Below are positions 31,281 through 41,700 of a stretch of 43,363 nucleotides of DNA, piece after piece (within the stretch, counting starts at the first letter, position 1; the number at the start of each line of letters is the position of its first letter). This DNA comes from Lentimicrobiaceae bacterium (GTDB taxonomy: Bacteria; Bacteroidota; Bacteroidia; Bacteroidales; UBA4417). The stretch is from assembly GCA_028697555.1 (NCBI GenBank), contig JAQVEX010000018.1, positions 1-43,363 of the forward strand, written 5' to 3'. Position numbers and translations under genes: made by a program. Under the pieces are notes generated by a model, which saw only the letters and a program-made list of their open reading frames with translations, ran no database searches and had not been told where the DNA came from.

Positions 31281-33782
31281 TCACCAAACCCCATTTATTT
31301 CCTCATTACATTTTGGGCATTTGCCTGTAAAGCCATTGGTTTCAGTGTGGTAGTTGTTTCTTTTTATTAAAGTTTTTCCGCAGTTCGGACAAAGTGTGTT
31401 TCCTTCTTCGTTGTGGACATTTCCAAGGTAAACGTATTTCATTCCCTTTGATTTAGCAATTTGTGCAGCTTGTTCAACTGTTTTTACAGGCGTAGCCGGT
31501 ACATTTTGCATTTTGTAAGCTGGGAAAAAGCGACTGAAATGTAATGGCGTTTCAGAAAACCCATTATCGACCAACCACTCACACATTTCACTTATCATTT
31601 TCATATCGTCGGTGTGATTTGGAATTATTAAATTTGTTATTTCCAACCAAATACCATTATCTCGTAAAATCTTCAAATTGTTTAAAATGGGTTCTAATCT
31701 TGCACTTGTAATTTCTCTATAGATTGAGTCATTAAAAGCTTTTAGGTCGATATTGGCTGCATCTAAATATGGAATAAGTTCTTTTAAGGGTTCGGGATTT
31801 ATGAATCCGTTTGAAATTATAATGTTTTTTATTCCTGCTTTTTTAGCAAGTTTGGCTGTTTCTAACACAAATTCATAAAAAATCGTAGGCTCGGTGTAAG
31901 TATATGCAATTGATTCGGATTTGTTATTTATTGCAGAGGCAACGATTTGCTCAGGTGTAGCGCGGATATATCTTACCTGCGTAGGACTGCTTTGCGATAT
32001 TTCCGAGTTCTGACAGTTTTTACAATTCAAATTGCAACCTGCTGTTCCTATTGAGAAACTAGTAGAACCTGGCAAGAAGTGATACAAAGGCTTTTTCTCA
32101 ATTGGGTCGATGTGTACGGCTACCATGTTCCCGTAACTTAAGCTGACTAATTCGCCGTTGACGTTTTGCCTTGCTTTACAACGTCCCATTTTGCCTTCAC
32201 TAAGTACACATCCGTGCGGACACAAAGTGCATTGAACTAATCCATCATCTAATTTTTGGTAGTACATAGCCTGATTTTTACTCTTTTTTGCAAAATCTTT
32301 TTCCGAAAAAACTATAGCCTCGTAAGTGTAAATATCGGCATCTTTCCAGCCTGTGTAGCCTATTCCGGCTTTATCGCGGGCACAATGTCCCAAAAATTCT
32401 TCCAAACTCCAACCTGTAGAAGTTGCAACCTGCGGTAAAAACGTGCCTGAACGACCGTTTTTCACAATATAAATACCATGTTTACCAAGCTCAATTTCAT
32501 CAACAGATTTGATTTTTTTAAACGGCGTTAAAACAGAGATTTCTATTTCAACCTCATCTAATTCTTTTGCAGAAATAGGAGAAAAACGATAGTCCTCGGT
32601 TGCGGCAGCGACAGCCATTTCTGCAACAACTTCGTAAAGCGGTATATTGGGTTCAAACCTACCAATACAACCTCGCAAATTTGAATTTTTATTGAAAGTT
32701 ACAAAAGCACCGCATTTTTCGTTCAAGTTTGCAGAAAACTTAGTGCCTGATAAATCTAATCTTCTGTTTTCTTTAATCCTTGCTTCGGCACTCGCTCTAG
32801 CTATTCGTAATAGTTCAATTTTATCTTCATCGCTTAAAGAAAAACCCGACTCGTTATTTTCGGTAACTGAAATTGCCCAATAGCCAACTACCCTATCGTT
32901 GCTGCCATAAGGCGAATCGCCGGAGTTTTGGTACTGAATTTTGTTGTATGAATATTTTCCGTCTGTCAAATACATCAATGCCAAAACGGAATTTACAGCA
33001 CAGCAACCTGTTGAAAGGTTTTTAATATTGGTTTTTGTATTTGTAATTTTTATTAACTCGTCTGGATTACCGGTAACTATGGCGTTTGCTGTCTGCAAGT
33101 CTATATCAACGGCATCGTCATAATCGGGGTAATGAGAAAAATCGGTAGAGACTACAAAAATGTTTTCTTCATTCCAATAAGGTTTTAGTACATCTGCAAT
33201 CGTTTTGGCGTTTTCAGCACCGTCAAAACCCATGACAATAGGCACAATTTGAAAATCGTTTTTCAAATGATATTGCAAAAACGGCAATTGTACCTCAATG
33301 CTATGTTCAGTTTTATGAGCTTCGGCGACGTACGAGAAAATCCTGTTGTTCTTAATCAGTTCATTGCAGATTTCAGTATTAACCTTCACTTCGCCTATTG
33401 ATGTTTCGTAATTGCCAATATTATATACCGACGCACCTTTAAAGTACGTTGTGTGGCTCGACGCGATTATGAAAACGTTTTTATACTGCTGGTTCGGATT
33501 TATTTGATTAATAGCCGAAGCTGCGACTTCGCCACTAAAAACATAGCCAGCATGTGGCGATATTACTGCTCTTGCATCTTGTTGTCGATTTTTTGCACTT
33601 GCAAAAAGAGTTTGCAAATCTTTGGTTAATTGTTCTTTGGTACCGGCATAAAATTGACCGGCAACGGCTGCTTTACGATTCATAATTGTTGAGTTTTTTG
33701 TGTTTTGCGAAAAACAGTTTGTCGTAAGGAAAAACAAAGACAAACAAAGAAAACAATAAGTAATTAATTTTTGCTTATTCAT
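31281..33782 (-). CDS. MEMO1-AMMECR1-radical SAM fusion (AmmeMemoRadiSam system) with apparent signal peptide
   Basis: The 833 residues carry three domains usually encoded separately. MEMO-like (about 36-305): PHAGYVFSG (H77), ASSHTTY (H110), TDFSHY, and STGCCA (C260) match the iron site of human MEMO1. AMMECR1 (about 318-495): LRGCIGRFEP, YRFSPI, and LPQVATSTGWS. Radical SAM (about 505-780): extra Cys 518/521/525/535, then the CX3CX2C site C583/C587/C590 in GCNLNCKNCQN. A four-Cys zinc ribbon ends it (C798, C801, C822, C825). The system is conserved but its reaction is unknown. The upstream ATG adds 33 residues like a signal peptide (YCFLCLSLFFLTTNCFSQ); an internal ATG at 33683 would give a cytoplasmic protein. 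Confidence 0.93.
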   Translation of the reverse strand: MNKQKLITYCFLCLSLFFLTTNCFSQNTKNSTIMNRKAAVAGQFYAGTKEQLTKDLQTLFASAKNRQQDARAVISPHAGYVFSGEVAASAINQINPNQQYKNVFIIASSHTTYFKGASVYNIGNYETSIGEVKVNTEICNELIKNNRIFSYVAEAHKTEHSIEVQLPFLQYHLKNDFQIVPIVMGFDGAENAKTIADVLKPYWNEENIFVVSTDFSHYPDYDDAVDIDLQTANAIVTGNPDELIKITNTKTNIKNLSTGCCAVNSVLALMYLTDGKYSYNKIQYQNSGDSPYGSNDRVVGYWAISVTENNESGFSLSDEDKIELLRIARASAEARIKENRRLDLSGTKFSANLNEKCGAFVTFNKNSNLRGCIGRFEPNIPLYEVVAEMAVAAATEDYRFSPISAKELDEVEIEISVLTPFKKIKSVDEIELGKHGIYIVKNGRSGTFLPQVATSTGWSLEEFLGHCARDKAGIGYTGWKDADIYTYEAIVFSEKDFAKKSKNQAMYYQKLDDGLVQCTLCPHGCVLSEGKMGRCKARQNVNGELVSLSYGNMVAVHIDPIEKKPLYHFLPGSTSFSIGTAGCNLNCKNCQNSEISQSSPTQVRYIRATPEQIVASAINNKSESIAYTYTEPTIFYEFVLETAKLAKKAGIKNIIISNGFINPEPLKELIPYLDAANIDLKAFNDSIYREITSARLEPILNNLKILRDNGIWLEITNLIIPNHTDDMKMISEMCEWLVDNGFSETPLHFSRFFPAYKMQNVPATPVKTVEQAAQIAKSKGMKYVYLGNVHNEEGNTLCPNCGKTLIKRNNYHTETNGFTGKCPKCNEEINGVW

Positions 33783-33800
33783 TTTAACTTGGTTTTTTTA

Positions 33801-33808
33801 CAAATGTA
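33801..33808 (-). promoter_or_regulatory. Promoter -7 box of the MEMO/AMMECR1/radical SAM gene
   Basis: TACATTTG matches the consensus exactly. It ends 18 bp before the upstream ATG at 33782, so the transcript would include that ATG and the signal-like segment. This favours the longer start. Confidence 0.6.
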
Positions 33809-34062
33809 GTAAAAAAAACTGATGTTGGTTGAAATATAAAATCTGTTTTTAAAAGAAATTAAATAATAGTTTGTTCAGAACTAAGAAAATATTTCTACTA
33901 CTACTCTACAAATACACATTTTTCTAAACATTCTTTTTGATAAAAAGCATATTAAATTCCTCCTCAAAATTGTAATTAATTGAATCAGTTTTACTTAGAA
34001 AACACTTATCAAAAAACCACAGCTATACAATATTCAGCACAGAAATTTATTTTTGATTTTTG

Positions 34063-34093
34063 TTTGTTTTAGAGATTTTAAGGTGTAGTTTTG
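34063..34093 (+). promoter_or_regulatory. Promoter of the acyl-CoA dehydrogenase/ETF operon
   Basis: TTTG (34063-34066), 19 bp, then TAGTTTTG (34086-34093) fit the Bacteroidota -33/-7 consensus fully. The leader would be about 160 nt; I see no known riboswitch in it. The rest of the 33809-34262 gap holds no gene. Confidence 0.7.
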
Positions 34094-34262
34094 CACCCGA
34101 TTTTGATGCGATAGTTGGCTAAAATGTCCAATTTGTCAATATTCAAAAGATAGTGCGAGTCACTTTTCAGATTTTGAACTGTGGGGTCGTATTTTTTTAT
34201 TTTAATGTATAAGAAAAAAGAAAAGATAAGTTTTTAAAAATTTTAAAATTACAATTCATGCT

Positions 34263-35402
34263 ATGGACTTTAATTTAACAAAAACTGAAAAGTTATTTCT
34301 GCAAATGATACACGAGTTTGCCGAAAAAGAGGTTAAGCCGTTGGCTGCCGAAATTGATGAGCAGGAACGATTTCCTATTGAGACGGTAAAAAAAATGGCA
34401 GAAATAGGTTTGATGGGCATTCCCGTGCCAAAAGAATACGGCGGTGCTGGTGGTACAAATTTAGTATACTCAATGGCTGTTGAGGAACTTTCGCGCGTTT
34501 GTGCAACAACAGGTGTAATTCTTTCGGCTCACACATCGTTGTGTGTTGCTCCAATTCTTGAGAACGGCACCGACGAACAAAAACAAAAATATTTGCCTAA
34601 GCTATGCAGTGGCGAATGGATTGGCGCTTTTGGTTTGACAGAACCGAATGCAGGCACCGACGCATCGGCACAACAAACAACGGCTGTTGAAGACGGTGAT
34701 GATTACGTGCTAAACGGCAACAAGATTTTTATTACCAATGCCGGATATGCTCATGTGTTTATCGTTTTTGCAATGACCGATAAATCACAAGGAACTAGAG
34801 GCATTTCGGCATTTATAGTTGAAGCTGGTACCGAAGGGTTTACGATTGGTCGTGAGGAACACAAATTAGGTATTAGGGGCTCGTCAACTTGTGAGCTTAT
34901 ATTCGACAATTGCAGAATTCCGAAAAGCAATTTGCTTGGCAGATTGAACAGAGGTTTTGGTCTTGCTATGAGAACTCTTGATGGTGGACGCATTGGTATT
35001 GCTGCTCAAGCTCTTGGCATTGCTCAAGGTGCAATAGATGAGACAGTTAAATACACTAACGAGAGAAAACAGTTTGGAAATCCTATTTCCGCTTTCCAAA
35101 ATACCAGGTTTCAGATGGCTGACCTTTACACAAAAGTTCAGGCTTCGAGGTTGCTTGTTCGTTCGGCTGCTTTCAAAAAGGATAGTGGAGTTCCTTATTC
35201 AGTTGACGCCGCTATGGCAAAACTTTTTGCTTCCGAAACTGCAATGGAAGTTGCTAACAAAGCTATACAATTTCACGGCGGATACGGATATACACGTGAA
35301 TATCCCGTTGAAAGAATGTTGCGTGATGCAAAAATTACCGAAATTTACGAGGGAACTTCAGAAGTTCAACGTATGGTTATTTCTGCAAACCTTTTTAAAT
35401 AA
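34263..35402 (+). CDS. Acyl-CoA dehydrogenase
   Basis: This 379-residue FAD enzyme oxidises acyl-CoA to enoyl-CoA. Family motifs: GGAGGTNLVYSMAVEELSRV, GAFGLTEPNAGTDASAQQT (FAD contact), FITNAGYAHVF, KLGIRGSSTCELIFDNCRIP, ERKQFGNPISAFQN, QFHGGYGYTREYPVERMLRD, and KITEIYEGTSEVQR with the catalytic Glu in IYEGTSE. Length and motifs resemble the short-chain/butyryl-CoA type, but chain length cannot be set from sequence. The electron acceptor is most likely the ETF encoded 20 and 832 bp downstream. In anaerobic Bacteroidales this set may run in reverse, reducing crotonyl-CoA, or serve amino-acid catabolism. Confidence 0.95.
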   Translation: MDFNLTKTEKLFLQMIHEFAEKEVKPLAAEIDEQERFPIETVKKMAEIGLMGIPVPKEYGGAGGTNLVYSMAVEELSRVCATTGVILSAHTSLCVAPILENGTDEQKQKYLPKLCSGEWIGAFGLTEPNAGTDASAQQTTAVEDGDDYVLNGNKIFITNAGYAHVFIVFAMTDKSQGTRGISAFIVEAGTEGFTIGREEHKLGIRGSSTCELIFDNCRIPKSNLLGRLNRGFGLAMRTLDGGRIGIAAQALGIAQGAIDETVKYTNERKQFGNPISAFQNTRFQMADLYTKVQASRLLVRSAAFKKDSGVPYSVDAAMAKLFASETAMEVANKAIQFHGGYGYTREYPVERMLRDAKITEIYEGTSEVQRMVISANLFK

Positions 35403-35422
35403 TTATTTTAATTTTTTTGACC

Positions 35423-36205
35423 ATGAATATAGTTGTTTGCATAAAACAGGTGCCCGACACCAACGAAATAAAGATAAATCCCGAAACAGGAACACTAATT
35501 AGAGAAGGTGTTCCAAGTATTATGAACCCCGACGATAAGAGCGGCTTGGAGCTCGCATTGCAACTGAAAGACAAGCACGGTGCTCATGTTACAGTTCTAT
35601 CAATGGGACCGACTCAAGCCGACTTTATGCTGCGCGAAGCATTAGCAATGGGAGCCGACCGTGCAATTTTATTATCGGACAGAAAATTTGCCGGAGCAGA
35701 TACTTTAGCTACTTCAAATGCATTGGCTGCTGCACTGAGAAAAATTGGCTTCGACCTTGTAATAGCCGGTCGTCAAGCTATTGACGGCGACACAGCACAA
35801 GTTGGTCCGCAAATTGCCGAACTACTTGATTTACCACAAGTATCGTATGTTGCCGATTGTAAACTCAATAGCGACCGTTCAGTTAATATCAAAAAAATGA
35901 ATGAAACAGGCTATCAAATCCTGAAAGCACAATTGCCTTGTCTTCTTACAGTACTCTCTACAGGATTTAAACCCAGATATATGAGAGTAAGCGGAATAAT
36001 GGAAGCCTATGATAGAGAAGTTGAACTATGGACAGCCGATCAAATTGACGTTAGCGTTGAAAAACTCGGACTAAAAGGTTCGCCTACCAAAGTTGCTAAA
36101 TCATTCGCTAAAAGCGTTAAACAAGCCGGCGAACAGTTTGAAGTTGACTCTGAACAAGCTGTGGCTATTATCATTAGCCGACTTAAAGAAAAGTTTATTA
36201 TTTAA
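35423..36205 (+). CDS. etfB: Electron transfer flavoprotein beta subunit
   Basis: This 260-residue beta subunit starts NIVVCIKQVPDTNEIKINPE, as typical for EtfB. It has GREA-like GRQAIDGDTAQVGPQIAELL (adenine nucleotide site) and LPCLLTVLSTGFKPRYMRVSG. A TTG two codons upstream is in frame, but ATG 35423 gives the family start and is preferred. It pairs with EtfA encoded 29 bp downstream. Whether this ETF is a simple electron carrier or a bifurcating type that also binds NADH cannot be settled here; only one acyl-CoA dehydrogenase gene is linked. Confidence 0.95.
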   Translation: MNIVVCIKQVPDTNEIKINPETGTLIREGVPSIMNPDDKSGLELALQLKDKHGAHVTVLSMGPTQADFMLREALAMGADRAILLSDRKFAGADTLATSNALAAALRKIGFDLVIAGRQAIDGDTAQVGPQIAELLDLPQVSYVADCKLNSDRSVNIKKMNETGYQILKAQLPCLLTVLSTGFKPRYMRVSGIMEAYDREVELWTADQIDVSVEKLGLKGSPTKVAKSFAKSVKQAGEQFEVDSEQAVAIIISRLKEKFII

Positions 36206-36234
36206 TCAACAAAGCACTCAAAAAGTAATTAAAA

Positions 36235-37242
36235 ATGAATAATCAAGATTATAAAAATGTTTTTGTTTTCGTAGAACAGCGAGAAGGAAAAGTTTCGAAA
36301 GTTGGACTTGAGTTGCTTGGTAAAGCTACTCAACTTGCCACCGCATTAGAACAAAAAGTTGTTGCTATGCTTGCAGGACACAATGTAAAAGAGAATGCAC
36401 AAAACCTGATTGAGCACGGTGCAGATGTGGTTTTAGTTGCCGACCATCCATACTTGGAACAATATCTGACCGAACAATATACACAAGCAATAGGACAAAT
36501 GATTATTAAACACAAACCTAACATTGTTCTATTTGGAGCAACAACAATAGGAAGAGACCTTGCTCCGCGCCTTTCGGCACGCCTTGAAACAGGTCTTACA
36601 GCCGATTGTACAAAACTTGAAATTGGCGACAATAACGATTTTCTTATGACTCGTCCGGCTTTTGGCGGAAACCTAATGGCAACAATAGTTTGCCCTAACC
36701 ATCGACCGCAAATGTCGACAGTACGACCTGGCGTTATGGTTAAAAATGCTGCCGATAAATCAAGAAAAGGCGAAATAATCGATTTCAACGTCGATTTTGA
36801 TAGCTCCAAATTTAAAGTTGAGATTATTGAAAGCGTTACCGAAACAAAAAACAAGATAGATATTGCAGATGCAAAAGTCCTTGTTTCGGGCGGACGTGGT
36901 ATTGGTTGCTACGAAGGCTACGACAAACTTGCCGAACTTGCAAAACTATTGAAAGCCGAAGTATCTGCTTCGCGTGCCCTTGTTGATGCAGGTATTGCAA
37001 CTCAAGACAGACAGGTTGGTCAGACTGGTAAGACAGTTAGACCCGATTTGTACTTTGCTTTCGGAATATCGGGAGCAATTCAGCACCTTGCGGGAATGGA
37101 AGAATCGGATTTTATTATAGCTGTAAATAAAGATAAATCAGCTCCTATTTTTAACGTTGCCGATTTAGGCATAGTTGGCGATTTGTGTGAAATAATTCCA
37201 CTATTAACACAACGCCTAGCCGACGAACTTTCTGATAAGTAG
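36235..37242 (+). CDS. etfA: Electron transfer flavoprotein alpha subunit
   Basis: The 335 residues have an N-terminal ETF domain (VFVFVEQREGKVSKVGLELL, LFGATTIGRDLAPRLSARLE, TRPAFGGNLMATIVCP) and the C-terminal FAD domain with VSGGRGIG, ASRALVDAGI, QVGQTGKTVRPDLYFAFGIS, and GAIQHLAGMEESDFIIAVNK. FAD contacts appear intact. It is the last gene of the acyl-CoA dehydrogenase-etfB-etfA operon, with a terminator 27 bp after the stop. No ferredoxin domain is fused to it. Confidence 0.95.
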   Translation: MNNQDYKNVFVFVEQREGKVSKVGLELLGKATQLATALEQKVVAMLAGHNVKENAQNLIEHGADVVLVADHPYLEQYLTEQYTQAIGQMIIKHKPNIVLFGATTIGRDLAPRLSARLETGLTADCTKLEIGDNNDFLMTRPAFGGNLMATIVCPNHRPQMSTVRPGVMVKNAADKSRKGEIIDFNVDFDSSKFKVEIIESVTETKNKIDIADAKVLVSGGRGIGCYEGYDKLAELAKLLKAEVSASRALVDAGIATQDRQVGQTGKTVRPDLYFAFGISGAIQHLAGMEESDFIIAVNKDKSAPIFNVADLGIVGDLCEIIPLLTQRLADELSDK

Positions 37243-37268
37243 ATTGAAAATTTAATCAAAATTCTTTT

Positions 37269-37316
37269 GCAAACTTACCGTGAGCGGAGCAATTTCGTTT
37301 GCGGTAAGTTTTTTGT
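37269..37316 (+). terminator. Intrinsic terminator of the ACAD-etfBA operon
   Basis: AAACTTACCG and CGGTAAGTTT form the stem, followed by TTTTGTTTTT. The inner 21-nt loop can pair further (GCGGAGC area). Confidence 0.88.
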
Positions 37317-37391
37317 TTTTATAAAATATAAATATGATTGACTATTGTATGGGAAACTAATACTCAAATGCTTTCAATAAGCGTGTGCTAC

Positions 37392-38567
37392 TTACCTCCT
37401 CATTTTATTATATTTCAATTCTCGTAAGTAATCGTTTCTTAATGTGCCACCTACACCACCTATTATAAACTGAATTGTTATAGGATTTCCGGTAAAATCA
37501 ATAACTTTATTCATGGAGTAGTCAACAATATTGTATTTAGTTCTTAATCCTAAATAAAATGAATTAGTTATGTAATATCTGTATCCTATTCCCATGTTAA
37601 GGTTATATGTTAATACAGAAACTCCTTTAATATCTTCATCTTTATCTACATCCAGTACATCAAAACCATCAAGTGCTATTCCTCCTGTTAGCTGCATTTC
37701 ATGTCCATTTCTTGAGAAAAGGTCTCTTCCTACATCAAATCCTACATATGCTCCAAAAAAATAATTTGTGCTTATTATCGAATCACCAAATTGTTTTATT
37801 CTTGCTTCATAGTAATTTGGCGATTTTACAGGTCTAATAGTCAAAGTAAAATCATAATTCATTTTTTTATGTTTTGCTCCCATCTGAAAACCTATTTCAG
37901 GATGCAAACCCAACTTTTTCAATTTTCCGGTTGGAATCCATACGCCCGTAATCCACGACAGGTGAAATTCAGCCATGTTGACATATTTATTCACGATGTT
38001 TTCATACTCAGTTGTCAGACGATTTTCGCCATAAATGCCACTTTGAATTTTTGGAAATATAGTATCATAATTTTCACCATAAAATTCAGTCAATAAATAT
38101 TCAATTTGCTCAGTTTGATAGTTTTTCATTAAACTTTTTGATAATTCTTGGGTGTATTTATCAAATTCTTGTCCGGGTGGCGTATAACCGTAATAAGGTT
38201 CGGAATAATCGTAATAATAACTGTTTGAATATTTAATCATATCCATACGTTTCTGATAATTTAATATGTTACTGAGCGTTCCTATATTTAATAGCGAATC
38301 GTGGTATTGGTTTTGTTTTAAAGCCAACAAAATTTTTGCTCTATATATAGGCTCTCTCATGCCACATTTGCTTTCCCAATATTGCAACAAATAATTTGCA
38401 GAATCGAGTTTGTTTTCTTTCATGTACTTTACAAAATACAATCCGCTATTGTACGAGATATCGGAACAAGTTACCGACCTTTGTTGTATTAGTATATTAC
38501 CAAAATCCTGTCCGAACAATAAACCCGATAAAAAAATCACTACAGTGAATAATCCTATTTTTTTCAT
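37392..38567 (-). CDS. Secreted protein with probable outer-membrane beta-barrel C-terminus, function unknown
   Basis: The 391 residues comprise a signal peptide (MKKIGLFTVVIFLSGLLFGQ), a helical region of about 170 residues (Tyr-rich, with SYYYDYSEPYYGYTPPGQE near 110-130), then alternating beta-strand sequence with aromatic girdles (about 200-391), for example NMGIGYRYYITNSFYLGLRT. This pattern suggests a small barrel, but the final residue is Arg rather than Phe, so barrel assignment is uncertain. No family was recognised. It is divergent from the sensor kinase gene, with both promoters in the 218-bp gap; co-regulation is possible. Confidence 0.7.
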   Translation of the reverse strand: MKKIGLFTVVIFLSGLLFGQDFGNILIQQRSVTCSDISYNSGLYFVKYMKENKLDSANYLLQYWESKCGMREPIYRAKILLALKQNQYHDSLLNIGTLSNILNYQKRMDMIKYSNSYYYDYSEPYYGYTPPGQEFDKYTQELSKSLMKNYQTEQIEYLLTEFYGENYDTIFPKIQSGIYGENRLTTEYENIVNKYVNMAEFHLSWITGVWIPTGKLKKLGLHPEIGFQMGAKHKKMNYDFTLTIRPVKSPNYYEARIKQFGDSIISTNYFFGAYVGFDVGRDLFSRNGHEMQLTGGIALDGFDVLDVDKDEDIKGVSVLTYNLNMGIGYRYYITNSFYLGLRTKYNIVDYSMNKVIDFTGNPITIQFIIGGVGGTLRNDYLRELKYNKMRR

Positions 38568-38621
38568 ATGCTTATGTGTTATTATATTACTTTAAAAAGT
38601 ATAATTAGCTTAAATCTCTTT

Positions 38622-38629
38622 CAAAAATA
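38622..38629 (-). promoter_or_regulatory. -7 box for the outer-membrane-like gene
   Basis: TATTTTTG on the minus strand fits TAnnTTTG exactly; leader of about 48 nt before the start codon at 38567. Confidence 0.55.
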
Positions 38630-38698
38630 CTAAATTTTTAAATTTAAAACACTTGTATAGTTTTTTTATTGGAAATTAATAATATCTGTAAAAGTTAT

Positions 38699-38706
38699 TA
38701 TATTTG
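38699..38706 (+). promoter_or_regulatory. -7 box for the sensor histidine kinase gene
   Basis: TATATTTG followed by CATAAG fits the consensus exactly, about 80 bp before the kinase start. It is divergent from the box at 38622. Confidence 0.55.
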
Positions 38707-38785
38707 CATAAGTTTTTGGTAAACAACGTGTTTGTTTATGAAGATATGCTTATTCTAACATCCTGACAAGCAAATAAAACAAATT

Positions 38786-41700
38786 ATGTGTTGCAAGCAC
38801 AATATTAAGAAATTTAAGCTAAACGAGATAAGACGACATCTTTTCCGCCTAATAACGATATTGACTTCGTTTCTTCTTTTAATTAATTTAGGCATTTTTG
38901 CACAAATTCCCACCCTACCTCTAAAACCACATGCTGAAGAATACGTTTTTAACGAAATAAAACTACCCGGCGACGAACCTATTCGCGATATTTTAGCTCT
39001 TTTGCAAGACAAGCGCGGGTTTGTGTGGATGGCAGGCAACCACGGACTAATGCGATACGACGGACACGATTTTAAAATCTTCTACAATATACCCGGCGAC
39101 AATAATTCTATTATTGATACCGATTTGCTATCGCTTTATCTGCTAGGCGACACGATATTATGTATAGGCGGTAAACACGGAATTTCATTGATGGATATTC
39201 GCACCGAAAAGATTACCAATTTGGCACACGACCAAGACGGAAATACTGTTGAATGGGTTAATGATTTTTATCCCGATGAAGATGGAATAATTTGGATAGG
39301 GGCTCTTAACGGACTTTATAGCTTGAAACCGGATTTATCGGGTATCATCAATCATTATCTTGATATACCACCAATAGTAACCGATGGAGACCCTGCTTTT
39401 GCCAAAAGAGTGTACTGCATAGCTCAACATAGCATTGATAAAAATAGACTAATGCTGGGAATCGGAAGTGGTTTATTGAGTTTCGATAAAAAACTAAACT
39501 CAATACATAAAGTATATCCAAATTCGGAAATTAAGTTTTGGCGTTCTCAATCCAGTATTCATAAATTCGTACAAGAAGGAAATTATTTGTGGTGTATGCG
39601 TTGGATTTCGGGAATACCGCGTTTTGATATGAAAACTGATACTTGGAAAAACTTTGGTTATCCAAAAAAAGACGATTGCCTAGAAACCACTGAAGGCGTT
39701 TGGGCTATTAGTGATTTAATGTTGAAAAATGAAAATGAAATATGGGTATGCGACGTGGATAGGGGTCTTCGTATTTTTAATAAAGATAAACAAATATTAT
39801 CCCCCCTCGAACAAGAACAGACGTACAATGTTCTAAATAACTTTGCTCTTAAAATGTTTAAACTTAAAGATGGTGCACTTTGGTTAAGTAACAAAGATGG
39901 ACTTTGGCGACAAAACCTGAGAGCAAAACAATTTGAAGCCCTTGATGTTCCTTTCCCTCATACTTGGGTTTCGGCAACTCTACACGATGAAGAAACTAAT
40001 GAATACTATTTTGGATTATCATGGGAAAGCTATGGACTGCCTTGTTGGAATAGCTCGACACAAAAATGGACTTATTACCGACCCGAGACAAACAAAAATG
40101 AGATGTTCAACACCTACGATATTTTCAAGGACAGTTACGGAATTATTTGGGTGGCAACCGCACAACGTGGGCTTTGGTACATTGATAAACAAAGTAAGAC
40201 ATTGAAACAATTTTCTTTACCAGACACAAACTATAAACATTTTTGGAACAACACTGTTTATAAAGTTTTTGAAGACAGCCAAAATAACCTGTGGCTTGGA
40301 TCAGGCAAAAATGGCGTAGCTCGTTTAAATCCGGAACGAACAAAAGCTGATTATTTTATAAATGATGCCAATGATACCTCCTCGTTAAGTGGAAGTACTC
40401 ATTTCAGAGCTATAGAAGAAGACCAGTACGGACGTATTTGGATAGGAAGTCGAACAGGTTTTTGCACATTCGATCCTGAAACAGAAACTTTTTCTCGCGA
40501 AATTCCTTTAAAACTACAAAAAAAAGGCATCAGGGACGGCTACACATATTCAATTGTAAAAGACACTACGAATACTATGTGGCTTACTGTAGAAAGTCAG
40601 GGATTGATAAAAATTGAAGAAAAAACTAAAAATAAATTCAACTTTAAAATATACCAAACAAACGACGGACTTAAAGACCTTACCGTGTATTACATGACAG
40701 CCGACAAGCAAGGAGGTTTGTGGATTGTCAACAACGGTTTACTTTACCTAAATCCGTACAACAATTCATTTATGCTCACGGATGTGCGGAACGGATTGCA
40801 GAAAAATTTAAGCGGAGATAGCAAAATTATAGTTGACCGTCATGGAAACGTTTTCTGTGGTGCACAAGTTGGCATAAGATGGCTTAACGAAGCTGAAAAA
40901 TATTCACAATCAAGCGTATCTAATTTAATAATTGAAAACATAAGTATTAATAGCCAACCAATTCTTGATTGGAATCCTCATAGCCAAAAAGGCTCTCCGC
41001 TCATTGTTAATTACAATAAAAACAATTTCACCTTCGGTTACACGGCAATTTGTTTCGAAGACTACAGCCAAGTGCGATATCGTTATAGATTAGAAGGACT
41101 GGAAAATGATTGGAACACACCCACCAATATTTTGGAAGCTCGTTACACCAATTTAAAACCCGGGAAATATCGTTTCGTGTTAGATGTGTCATACAAAGGT
41201 GTTTGGTTAGGATATAATCAAAGTGTAGAGTTTAAGATAAAACAAGCTTTTTGGAAAACTTGGTGGTTTATATTAATTTTTACAATTGTAGTAATAGCAA
41301 TTATTTATTCACTATATTCAAACCGTAAACGACACAAAGAAAAACAAATGCAAATTCGCTCACGAATAGCATCTGATTTGCACGACGACGTTGGCTCAAC
41401 GCTGAGCAGTATATCTATTATGAGCGATTTGTTGCAATCGAGGTTAGACGATAGTCCTAATTCTGAAGAGATGCTACGCAAAATCGGAAAAAATGCGCGA
41501 GACATGTTAGAATCGATGGACGATATTATATGGTCGGTAAATCCGCAAAACGATAGCTTTCACAACATTATAGTTCGTATAAGAGAATATGCCTTACCGC
41601 TTTTTGAGCCCTTAGACGTCAGATTTTCCATCATTGTTCCCGATAATATTGCCTCTTTAAAAATTCCTATGGATATGCGTCGAAACATATTTTTAATTGC

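Noticed and set aside
30861..31287. Three overlapping open frames on both strands
   Set aside because: They lie within the RNase P RNA, its P1 ends and its promoter; the RNA signatures are unambiguous.
35038..35502. Second plus-strand frame across the end of the acyl-CoA dehydrogenase gene
   Set aside because: It overlaps both real genes out of frame and has no recognisable content.
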